DNA from: Ignavibacteria bacterium RIFOXYB12_FULL_35_14
Lineage (GTDB): Bacteria > Bacteroidota > Ignavibacteria > Ignavibacteriales > Ignavibacteriaceae
Direction: 5' to 3'
DNA: 64,000 bases
Assembly (NCBI GenBank): GCA_001803045.1
Contig: MHAR01000018.1
Location: 1 to 64,000 of the forward strand
Part shown: piece after piece, positions 1-6,887 of the stretch
Numbering within the stretch: the first letter of the stretch is position 1
Layout of the letters: each line of letters starts with the position of its first letter
Program-made: the position numbers and the translations under genes
The notes under the pieces: model-generated
What the model was told of the DNA's origin: nothing
Database searches by the model: none
The model's input: the letters and a program-made list of their open reading frames with translations, nothing else

Positions 1-61
1 TTTAAATTCCATTTTGAGACTCTCATCCATTCACGCCCTTAAGTTGACAGCATTACTTGGC

Positions 62-88
62 AAGAGAAGGGGAGAGGGGATGAGTTCA
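62..88 (+). repeat. Small dispersed repeat, copy A, overlapping the hsdS stop codon
   Basis: This stretch reads AAGAGAAGGGG, then GAGAGGGGATGAGTTCA. The same string with small differences recurs in inverted orientation at 1221-1258 and in the same orientation at 2947-2993. Its last bases (86-88, TCA on the plus strand) are the TGA stop of hsdS, so the repeat supplies the end of that gene. Unlike the other copies it lacks the left palindrome arm. Bases 1-61 hold nothing else I can name. Confidence 0.6.
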
Positions 89-1207
89 GACTAATTCTCC
101 CTTAAATGCTCTTTGCATTAAGCTTTGAAAAAGTTTTTCCAACTCCTGCTTTGATTGTTTTTGTTTTTCTTTTAATGCTTCTGTTTTATTTACTATCTCT
201 GCAAATTGTTGTTGAAGTGACAAGGGTGGAAAAATAACTTTAAGATTTTTTATGAAACTTAAATTAAGATTTGGTTGATTCCCTCCACGAGATAAACTTC
301 GCAAATGATTATAAAAATGTAATAATTGCCGCCAAAGAAAAATAGAATTGATTTTTTTTGAAGGTAGAATTGCAGCAGAAGCTTGGTTAGTACAAGCTTC
401 TATTTCAAGAATAGATGTACGACCTCGTGTTAATCCTTGACCATAAAGAGCAATCAATACTGTAGCTTTCGGAAACTTTGTGCAGTTACTTTCATTCAAA
501 GCTTCTTCAGTTATCTTTTCTTCTGTTTCAAAAATTCTATTATTATCTACTTCCGTTGTCTTAACCCAAGGAATATTTCCAATGAAATATTCTGGATTTT
601 CTCTACTTGGCGTTCCTCCTGTTCCGACTTTAGAAATTTCCGAGATCATTTTTTTCTCCCATCCATTCGGATTCCTCACCGGATCACCAAACATTTCTAT
701 AAATACTGATTGGAGAAATTCATCTGTTAGCTTATTCGCATCTTTACGTTTTTGTTTTGCTTGGTCTGCTTTCTCAAGTATCTCCGCAATTTGTTTTTGG
801 ATTGGTAGAGGTGGAATTGGGATTTTATAGTTCGCAATATTATCAAATCTAATATAGTTTGTAGCTGAACCGTATTGTTTATTTTCTTGAGATATTTTCC
901 ATCTTTCTCTCAAATGGAAATAAACATACTTAACGTCCGTAGTAAAATTATTTAGAACATATGTCCTTTGATATGCTTCAAATTTACCATCATAATATAA
1001 AACCAATCCTACATTCGCACCATTCCCTGGTAATAAAATAGCTTTTCCTTCAAATGAATAGCTTGAACTTCTTAATGGCACTGCGGCACATGTAAAAAAG
1101 AAATATTCACCATTAACATTACCTTCATTAACATCTTTATCCCCGGTTGTGATCGAACAAATTTCACCCAAAGATTTAACTTGCCAGTTGGAAGGAAGTT
1201 TAAACAT
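86..1207 (-). CDS. hsdS: Type I restriction-modification specificity subunit HsdS
   Basis: This subunit chooses the DNA sequence that the type I complex methylates or cuts. The 373-residue protein shows the two-part HsdS plan: a target recognition domain at about residues 1-135, a helical spacer with PIPPLPIQKQIAEILEKAD near 130-150, a second recognition domain at about 180-325, and a second spacer (FPPLSLQQQFAEIVNK) near 330-350. The two spacers are the conserved coiled coils that set the distance between half sites. The start is the ATG at 1205-1207 with AAAGG upstream. It is the last gene of the leftward hsd cluster, separated from hsdM by fic. Repeat copies bracket it in inverted orientation. 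At 373 residues it is a little short for the family but intact. Confidence 0.93.
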   Translation of the reverse strand: MFKLPSNWQVKSLGEICSITTGDKDVNEGNVNGEYFFFTCAAVPLRSSSYSFEGKAILLPGNGANVGLVLYYDGKFEAYQRTYVLNNFTTDVKYVYFHLRERWKISQENKQYGSATNYIRFDNIANYKIPIPPLPIQKQIAEILEKADQAKQKRKDANKLTDEFLQSVFIEMFGDPVRNPNGWEKKMISEISKVGTGGTPSRENPEYFIGNIPWVKTTEVDNNRIFETEEKITEEALNESNCTKFPKATVLIALYGQGLTRGRTSILEIEACTNQASAAILPSKKINSIFLWRQLLHFYNHLRSLSRGGNQPNLNLSFIKNLKVIFPPLSLQQQFAEIVNKTEALKEKQKQSKQELEKLFQSLMQRAFKGELV

Positions 1208-1220
1208 AGCAACCTTTCTT

Positions 1221-1258
1221 TGAACTCATCCCTAGCCCTTCTCTTAAAAAGAGAAGGG
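1221..1258 (-). repeat. Small palindromic repeat, copy B, upstream of hsdS
   Basis: TGAACTCATCCC is followed by a perfect 10-bp stem, CCCTTCTCTT (1236-1245) and AAGAGAAGGG (1249-1258), with a 3-base loop. It is the inverse of copies A and C. It lies 13 bp before the hsdS start codon. Confidence 0.7.
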
Positions 1259-1333
1259 AGTAAAACAAGAACATAAAAGATTTAACCAGCCAACCGTTAT
1301 TGTTCATCTAAATGTAATCACATCCTGCTTATT

Positions 1334-1363
1334 TGATCAAGTTAATGTGTATATGATCATGTT
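1334..1363. repeat. 30-bp direct repeat with paired TGATCA palindromes, copy 1
   Basis: This segment matches 1615-1644 at 26 of 30 positions by eye. Each copy holds two TGATCA palindromes whose starts are 20 bp apart, joined by a GTTAATGT core. The regular spacing and the position upstream of hsdS suggest a protein-binding array, but no binding protein can be named from sequence alone. Confidence 0.6.
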
Positions 1364-1531
1364 TAATTAAGCTTTGAAATCTGCTTAAATTCAGCTTCAT
1401 CTATGTAATAAGTACCTTTCATTACCTAATTAACTAGGATAGTACGTAATTAAATTTCCTTGGAAATCCTACCAATGGCTTACAAAATAGCTTGAAATTG
1501 CACTTATATGAGAATGAACGGGGTTTCAATA

Positions 1532-1544
1532 CCTAATTATTAGG
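1532..1544. repeat. 13-bp perfect palindrome CCTAATTATTAGG
   Basis: The palindrome is perfect around a central T. The CCTAATTA half recurs at 1552-1559 (20 bp on) and at 1425-1432 inside a near-palindrome (1425-1438). It is a candidate operator or recombination site of unknown role. Confidence 0.4.
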
Positions 1545-1614
1545 AATATAACCTAATTATAAAAGCTCATTTTTTTCTCATTTTCAAAACTAATATGATC
1601 ATATGTGTAGTTCG

Positions 1615-1644
1615 TGATCATGTTAATGTATATGTGATCATATT
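1615..1644. repeat. 30-bp direct repeat with paired TGATCA palindromes, copy 2
   Basis: This is the second copy of the 1334-1363 repeat. It overlaps the last codons of fic: the fic stop TGA is part of a TGATCA motif. A further TGATCA lies 19 bp to the left at 1596. Confidence 0.6.
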
Positions 1645-2681
1645 CTTTCCCAAACAGCATCCCTGCCCGGTTTAATGCACGTAATTTTACCTGCAACACG
1701 CAATTCAGCAAGTCCTCTGTTTATCGTTGGTCGGCTAACCCCAGGACAAGCTTTTTCAACATCGGCATAACTAAACTTTTTAGGCAAGTTTTCAATTGCA
1801 TCAAAAATCATCTTCCTTTTAGCTCCTCTGGCAGTGGTTATTAATCCAACTCTGTTTTCAAATTCTGTGTATGCTTTAATTAATATTCCCAGAAAATATT
1901 CCCACCACGGAATTAAATTATGTTTGCCTTCGTGCCAGTTTTTTGATGACTTATTTAGCGAATCATAATAGCTGTCTTTGTTGTCTTCAATTAATTTTTC
2001 GAGACTGATAAACCTTCCAGCTTCATAACCGGATTTGTATAATAACAAAAGTGAAAGTAAGCGGGACATTCTACCGTTGCCATCTTTAAAAGGATGAACG
2101 CAAAGAAAATCAAAAACATAAGTTGCAATTATTAATAATGGTTCAAGCTGGGATTTATCCATTTCAGATTTAAATAAAGTATGAAGCTTATCCATTGCTG
2201 CAGGAGTTTCAAATGCTGATAAGGGTTTGAATCTTACGATTTTACTTCCATCAGAATAAACTTCCGCAATTTCATTTTCAGTAGTTTTCCAACTGCCGCC
2301 GGGAATAGCTGAAAGTGCATAAATATCTCTGTGAAATTGTAAAACTATGTTTGATGTAACGGGTATGTGTTCATAACCGGAATGAATTGTATTAAGTACA
2401 TTTCTATAACCGGCAATTTCCTGTTCTGATCTGTTAGCAGGCGTTGTCTTTTCGGCGGCGATAGCTTTGATTCTTTCTAACGGTGCTGATATTCCTTCGA
2501 TTCTATTTGATGATTCAATGCTTTGAATAATTGCGGTCTGCTTTAGTGTTTCCAGCAACTGGGGTGATTGTTCCTTGAACAAGTCCTGCTTACCCTTATA
2601 TTCGCCAATCAATCTGATTGTCTGTAAAACATTATGAGTAATTGGGATTGATTCTATATAGTTATTTAAGAATGACTTCAT
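1638..2681 (-). CDS. Fic-domain protein (class II) with C-terminal winged helix
   Basis: Fic proteins transfer AMP (sometimes another phosphate-containing group) to target proteins. This 347-residue protein carries the complete active-site motif HPFKDGNGRMSR at 196-207, with catalytic His196. It also has an N-terminal inhibitory helix SSNRIEG (57-63), whose Glu62 would block ATP placement; that order makes it a class II Fic. Residues 285-347 look like a winged-helix domain. The gene begins 2 bp after the stop of an hsdM remnant, and no separate antitoxin gene is visible. Fic genes are often found inside type I restriction operons. The target is unknown: it may be a host protein, a restriction subunit or an autoregulator. 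Confidence 0.92.
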   Translation of the reverse strand: MKSFLNNYIESIPITHNVLQTIRLIGEYKGKQDLFKEQSPQLLETLKQTAIIQSIESSNRIEGISAPLERIKAIAAEKTTPANRSEQEIAGYRNVLNTIHSGYEHIPVTSNIVLQFHRDIYALSAIPGGSWKTTENEIAEVYSDGSKIVRFKPLSAFETPAAMDKLHTLFKSEMDKSQLEPLLIIATYVFDFLCVHPFKDGNGRMSRLLSLLLLYKSGYEAGRFISLEKLIEDNKDSYYDSLNKSSKNWHEGKHNLIPWWEYFLGILIKAYTEFENRVGLITTARGAKRKMIFDAIENLPKKFSYADVEKACPGVSRPTINRGLAELRVAGKITCIKPGRDAVWERI

Positions 2682-2683
2682 GT

Positions 2684-2788
2684 TTATGACAGCAGTTTTT
2701 TGATTGTATTAATATCAACGGCGATTTCTTTTTCCAAACTTAATACTTTATTCATAATAACCTCTGGTATTTCATATTCAGCTTGTTT
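2684..2788 (-). pseudogene. Remnant of a second hsdM (last 34 codons)
   Basis: On the minus strand a frame closed upstream by TAG (2789-2791) encodes a 34-residue tail containing YEIPEVIMNKVLSLEKEI and ending TIKKLLS before TAA (2684-2686). It lines up with the last residues of the intact hsdM (YEKPDVIMEKVLELEKEI and then AIKKFLGT), though clearly diverged. It is therefore the 3' end of another HsdM-type gene whose body is gone. Its stop lies 2 bp before the fic start, so fic was probably once directly coupled to that hsdM. Confidence 0.85.
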
Positions 2789-2993
2789 CTATTAAAAATA
2801 TATCTAACTCACTCTGCCGAAGGCATCCCTTCGGGATAATCTCTCTCTTATAAAGAGAGAGACTTATTATCAATAAACAGCAAATTTTTATTTTCTGTCA
2901 CAATGATTATCATATGTAATCTCAACCAATAAGCCCTTCTCTTCTTAAGAGAAGGGTTGGGCCTGTCCCGAACTTGTTTCGGGAATGAGTTCA
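2789..2993. other. Repeat-filled spacer between hsdM and its remnant
   Basis: The spacer holds four palindromes in a row. CCGAAGG/CCTTCGG spans 2817-2834 and overlaps ATCCC/GGGAT at 2825-2837. CTCTCTCTT/AAGAGAGAG spans 2841-2861. CCCTTCTCTT/AAGAGAAGGG spans 2934-2956. TCCCGAA/TTCGGGA spans 2966-2984. No gene is seen. Some may act as terminators for hsdM, but none has a convincing T tract. Confidence 0.65.
2934..2993 (+). repeat. Small palindromic repeat, copy C, split by a second palindrome
   Basis: The element begins with the 10-bp stem CCCTTCTCTT (2934-2943) and AAGAGAAGGG (2947-2956) and ends with ATGAGTTCA (2985-2993), like copies A and B. Between the two ends sits an extra hairpin, TCCCGAA (2966-2972) and TTCGGGA (2978-2984), absent from A and B. 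This looks like one small repeat inserted in another. The right end abuts the hsdM stop codon. Confidence 0.65.
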
Positions 2994-4502
2994 TTATGTA
3001 CCCAAAAATTTTTTTATAGCAGAAATTTCGCTCTCAATTTCTTTTTCAAGTTCCAAGACTTTTTCCATTATCACATCCGGCTTTTCATATTTAACTTCTT
3101 CATACTCGACAGGTTTGTAACGAGAGATTGAAAGATCGTATTTATTCTCTCGTATTTCTTTAACATCAACCTCTACCACTTTTTTACTCCCCTCTTTGGA
3201 GGGGCTGGGGGTGGGTCTTGAAGCCCATTGTTCGATGATATCCGGTATATCATTCTTATCTGTTTTATTTCGCTTATCATCAAGAGTAAAACCATCTGCT
3301 TCCATATCGTAAAACCAAACTTTATCTGTAATTCCGCCTTTTTGAAAAACTACAACAGCAGTTGAAACACCTGCATAAGGTTTGAATACGCCGGAAGGCA
3401 TCGAAATAATTCCTTCAAGCTTGCAATTATCAATAAGAATTTTTCTTAGATCTATATGGGCATTACTTGTTCCAAACAAAACACCATCGGGAACAATTAC
3501 CGCAGCTCTCCCTCCGGTGACAAGTAGATCATAAATTAGTTCAACAAAAAGAAGTTCTGTCTTTTTAGTTTTTGTTTTGAATCTTGCATTAACATCTGTT
3601 TCATCTATCGAGCCCTTGAACGGTGGATTAGCAAGGACAATATCATATAATTCTTTTTCGTTAAATGCTTTGGAAAGTGTATCGGTATAACGGATATTCG
3701 GATTATCTATTCCATGCAGCATTAAGTTCATCGCGCCAATTCGTGTCATCGTTGAATCAAAATCATATCCGGTCAATGCATGAGTTTTTAGAAACTTAAA
3801 AAGTTTTTTATCTGTAATCTTATCCCCAATTAAATGATGAGGAATACCTTCTTCGTCATAATCAAGTACATCTTTGCTAGTGTTCTGTTCAAGTATGTGT
3901 GTGTAAGCATTAAATAAAAATCCGGATGTTCCGCAAGCCGGATCGCATATTCTGTCACCAATTTTCGGATCAACAAGTTTTACCATCATTCTAATTATGT
4001 GGCGGGGAGTTCTGAACTGTCCGTTCTTTCCTGCAGTAGTTAGCTGCATAAGTAAATATTCATAAAGATCGCCTTGTACATCAACATTCTGTTCTGTTAT
4101 ATGAAGATCTTCAATAATGTTGACTGCTTCTTGTAATAATGTTGTTTTGGGGATATTGAAGTAAGCATCCTGCATATGCTGCGTGAATGAGCTTGTCTCC
4201 CCACCAAGGTTACGAAGGAATTCAAATACTTTATCACGTACAATCTTTATCATCTGATCACCGGGAAGCTGCGACCAATAAGACCATCGGCAATCCTCAT
4301 TTCCCTTAAATACAGAAGTGAATTTTTCGTTTCGTCTTTTAGCGCCGACAGCATTCGAGTTATCCATATCCTCAAGCCGCTTAAGGAAAATTAGATAAGA
4401 CATTTGTTCAATTGCCGTAAGCGGATTTGATATTCCACCGGACCAGAACTTATCCCAAAGGGAATCTATTTTTTGTTTGAGTGTTGTAGAGTTGGTGAGC
4501 AT
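2994..4502 (-). CDS. hsdM: Type I restriction-modification DNA methyltransferase HsdM
   Basis: This is the modification subunit; it methylates adenine using S-adenosylmethionine. The protein (502 residues) has an N-terminal helical HsdM_N region (about 8-130), an AdoMet-binding motif DPACGTSGF (187-195) and the catalytic NPPF at 292-295, as expected for N6-adenine methyltransferases. The C-terminal coiled tail (about 465-502) should contact HsdS. Near residues 431-439 it carries TPSPSKEGS, encoded by a palindromic repeat lying in frame. The gene starts 9 bp after the SIR2-kinase gene, so the two are very likely cotranscribed. Length is normal for the family. Confidence 0.95.
   Translation of the reverse strand: MLTNSTTLKQKIDSLWDKFWSGGISNPLTAIEQMSYLIFLKRLEDMDNSNAVGAKRRNEKFTSVFKGNEDCRWSYWSQLPGDQMIKIVRDKVFEFLRNLGGETSSFTQHMQDAYFNIPKTTLLQEAVNIIEDLHITEQNVDVQGDLYEYLLMQLTTAGKNGQFRTPRHIIRMMVKLVDPKIGDRICDPACGTSGFLFNAYTHILEQNTSKDVLDYDEEGIPHHLIGDKITDKKLFKFLKTHALTGYDFDSTMTRIGAMNLMLHGIDNPNIRYTDTLSKAFNEKELYDIVLANPPFKGSIDETDVNARFKTKTKKTELLFVELIYDLLVTGGRAAVIVPDGVLFGTSNAHIDLRKILIDNCKLEGIISMPSGVFKPYAGVSTAVVVFQKGGITDKVWFYDMEADGFTLDDKRNKTDKNDIPDIIEQWASRPTPSPSKEGSKKVVEVDVKEIRENKYDLSISRYKPVEYEEVKYEKPDVIMEKVLELEKEIESEISAIKKFLGT
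3186..3216 (-). repeat. Palindromic repeat inserted in frame within hsdM
   Basis: The plus strand reads CCCCTC TTTG GAGGGG at 3189-3204, followed by CTGGGGGTGGGT. This G/C-rich palindrome is unlike the AT-rich sequence around it and encodes RPTPSPSKEGS on the hsdM strand without breaking the frame. From memory, similar G/C palindromes occur as dispersed repeats in Bacteroidota genomes. It sits in the linker before the C-terminal tail, where an insertion should be tolerated. Confidence 0.65.
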
Positions 4503-4511
4503 TTCACTTTT

Positions 4512-6866
4512 CTAAAAATTAATTGTATAAATTATATTGTCGATACATTTGGCTAGTACATCGATTCTACCACTTGTGTTTTCTACATCGATGAATCCAC
4601 TTATGTTTAGAGATTGCCCAGATTTAGAATTCGTCTCAATTACCCATTTTGATTCTTTTAAAAGACGATATGCTTTATTCGAGGTCCTCTCAAGCCATTT
4701 GAGAATATTTCTTTGGCTATCACCACCCTTATTTACCCAGTTAATCTGAATAAGAATCCTATTTCTTGATTCATCCCCAATAAGACATATTCTAAGTCCG
4801 TTTGCCAGATCCATACTTGCGCTGAGTTTATCGCTATTCCACTTGTATTGAGAAGCATATTTTGAACGAGAAAATATTTCTTCCGCTAATAATTCTGCAG
4901 ATTCAATTTTCTCGGGCTTCTGATTTGCATCAAGTAATCGCAGTAGTTCTGATTTTATTTGGGTAACGTCCCACCGTTCAGATTGGTTATACTTAGTTGC
5001 ATTGATTATCAATCGCGAAAATCTGTTTGGGATTGAGTGCCATTTTGTTGTTTTTATTTGTCTTGCAAGGTCTGATACATTCATTTCCCAATCCCTATGC
5101 AAACTTTCGGCAGGCAGGGGATCTCTTGAGGAAATTATGAAGAAAAAAGTCATCCCCAGTCCGTATGAGTCCACAGCTGAATGGCGGGTTGAAAATTTAC
5201 TTTTTTGGATTTGTTCGGGAGCTAAATACCCAGCAGTAGAACTGGAATGTAATACCGATTGCTCAGAAGCCCCAAGATGCCAGGACAAATCAAAGTCCAG
5301 AACGACAACATTCCATGATTCACTCCTGTTAAAAAAATTTTGAAGCATGATGTTAGGAGGTCTCAAGTCGCGGTGTAATACTCTCTCCGGTACCCTATGC
5401 GCATTTTCAATTATTTCCGTAAGCTGTGATGTAACCTTCAAAATCATGTTCCAATTGTTGATCTGTTTTGATTTGACTGCCATATCTAGATTGGGGCCGT
5501 CAACCCATTCCATCACCACAAAAGCTGGAATTTCGGTGGCATCCTTGTACTCAACTATCCCTCGTATTTGATGATTGGATAAAATGCGCATTGAACGAAC
5601 CCCCCTTCGAAATGATTGTAAAAAATTCTCACTTCTTCTTTCTTCCTCAAGCAGAATTTTCACCGCTACAGTCTGCCCATTTGGTGAAGTTGCTTTATAC
5701 ACTCTTCCAAAAGCACCCCTTGCGTGTAATTTATTCAAGGTAAATCCAAGCATAGTATTTTGTCCTTCAATATCGCTATTGTACCAAGCACGATGAATTG
5801 CCTGATCATATTCTTCAAAGAATTTTTCATATTTTTTATATTTATCAGGTGATTGATCTTCGAGTATAGATTTAGCTTTTTTATTTAAAATAATTCTAAT
5901 TTTCTCGCTTTCGAGTTTTATTAAATCATTTGGACCTTCATCTCCCACTTCCCTTAAATTAGTTCGAAAGGGTTCTATAGGTGGGGCTTCATCATCCTTG
6001 GGAACAAACGTTAACAAATCATTAAAAAGTTCGGACAAGGCAGAGTGGTCATTTAGTTTAGATTCATATCTTATAAGTCGAACACCAAACTTTTCTGCCC
6101 AACCATCGGTTACCAAATCGTTTCTATTTGTAATCCAATAATGTGTACTTACATCACTTGCGAATTTATTTACTTGTTCTATATGCCCACCAACAGCTTC
6201 ATCATCTGCACTAATACCAATGAATACAACCGTACATGTCAATAATATTGCACGTATAAATTCTTTGTAACTATGATGACTTTTTAATTCGTCCAATTCG
6301 TCCCTTGTAAAAACCCAAGATTCGAAATCGTCATAATCTCCATGCAGGTTAACAATAAATGGTTGAGGAGAATTAAGTGTATGCAAATAATTTGAGATGC
6401 GTTTTCCTGAAAACTCAGTTATATTCGAGTTCGATGCATACATTTGTCTGGCTCTGGTTGCCAAGCGATCAATATTAAGATTAAGTAGCCCAGCAATTCT
6501 CAGTTTCCAAATCATAGTATACATCTCCGGCACTTCTATGCTAGCCGCAGGTCTTAACATTTCCCTAATAGAATCTCTATATGATGTGTCGCCAAGGCTT
6601 TTTCTAATTCGCTGAAACGCCAGCCAATTATTTTTAATTTTGCAAATGTCATCATGAATACCCAACAATTTCTTCGAATCTTCACTTGATAGTGTATTTG
6701 CTTTATTTATTAATACTTTGAGTAAATCTTCCTTAAGTTTTTGCCATCCTGGAAGTTTAGCATCAGCACTTAACCCAGAACCAACCCAAAACACTATTTT
6801 ATTGGTTCTCTCAGCAATTATATTTCTTAAACTTAAATATGCATCTTGTTCCGTATTGAAATTCAT
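4512..6866 (-). CDS. SIR2-like NADase / Hanks-type protein kinase fusion, defence effector candidate
   Basis: The 784-residue protein joins two enzymes. Residues 1-285 are a SIR2-family domain: VGSGLSADAKLPGW (28-41), NLNID (129-133), VNLHG with His175, and FIGISADD (215-222). In phage defence proteins this fold usually degrades NAD+. Residues 372-640 are a protein kinase with a glycine loop GAFGRV (384-389), VAVK with Lys403, HRDLRPPN (498-505) and APE (549-551). The DFG motif reads DFD (524-526). The last 130 residues are unassigned. No signal peptide or membrane segment is seen. It lies between hsdR (21 bp) and hsdM (9 bp), in the same operon. I infer a guard-type defence role in which the kinase senses or controls and the SIR2 domain kills or arrests the cell; neither activity is shown. 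Confidence 0.85.
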   Translation of the reverse strand: MNFNTEQDAYLSLRNIIAERTNKIVFWVGSGLSADAKLPGWQKLKEDLLKVLINKANTLSSEDSKKLLGIHDDICKIKNNWLAFQRIRKSLGDTSYRDSIREMLRPAASIEVPEMYTMIWKLRIAGLLNLNIDRLATRARQMYASNSNITEFSGKRISNYLHTLNSPQPFIVNLHGDYDDFESWVFTRDELDELKSHHSYKEFIRAILLTCTVVFIGISADDEAVGGHIEQVNKFASDVSTHYWITNRNDLVTDGWAEKFGVRLIRYESKLNDHSALSELFNDLLTFVPKDDEAPPIEPFRTNLREVGDEGPNDLIKLESEKIRIILNKKAKSILEDQSPDKYKKYEKFFEEYDQAIHRAWYNSDIEGQNTMLGFTLNKLHARGAFGRVYKATSPNGQTVAVKILLEEERRSENFLQSFRRGVRSMRILSNHQIRGIVEYKDATEIPAFVVMEWVDGPNLDMAVKSKQINNWNMILKVTSQLTEIIENAHRVPERVLHRDLRPPNIMLQNFFNRSESWNVVVLDFDLSWHLGASEQSVLHSSSTAGYLAPEQIQKSKFSTRHSAVDSYGLGMTFFFIISSRDPLPAESLHRDWEMNVSDLARQIKTTKWHSIPNRFSRLIINATKYNQSERWDVTQIKSELLRLLDANQKPEKIESAELLAEEIFSRSKYASQYKWNSDKLSASMDLANGLRICLIGDESRNRILIQINWVNKGGDSQRNILKWLERTSNKAYRLLKESKWVIETNSKSGQSLNISGFIDVENTSGRIDVLAKCIDNIIYTINF

Positions 6867-6887
6867 TGAAACAACTATTATTTAATT

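Larger units (their letters stand above)
1208..1637. other. Gene-free stretch rich in short palindromes (hsdS leader)
   Basis: I see no gene in these 430 bases. They lie upstream of hsdS, so the hsdS promoter should be here. The stretch contains a dispersed repeat (1221-1258), paired TGATCA motifs at 1334, 1354, 1596 and 1615 (a fifth at 1635 overlaps the end of fic), and CCTAATTA motifs at 1425, 1532 and 1552. The last two motif families are spaced 19-20 bp, about two helical turns, as in regulator-binding arrays. Confidence 0.55.

Noticed and set aside
437-830. Open frames on the plus strand opposite hsdS
   Set aside because: They have no recognisable protein features and lie entirely opposite a well-supported gene; they are chance frames in AT-rich DNA.
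1638-2681. Fic as the toxin of a two-gene toxin-antitoxin pair
   Set aside because: No small antitoxin gene is adjacent, and the inhibitory helix is within the protein itself (residues 57-63).
2817-2984. A CRISPR array in the palindrome-rich spacer
   Set aside because: The palindromes differ from one another and have no regular spacers; no cas genes are present.
4512-6866. SIR2-kinase gene as an artefact joining two genes
   Set aside because: The reading frame is continuous, the linker (about 290-370) is ordinary coding sequence, and spacing to both neighbours is operon-like.
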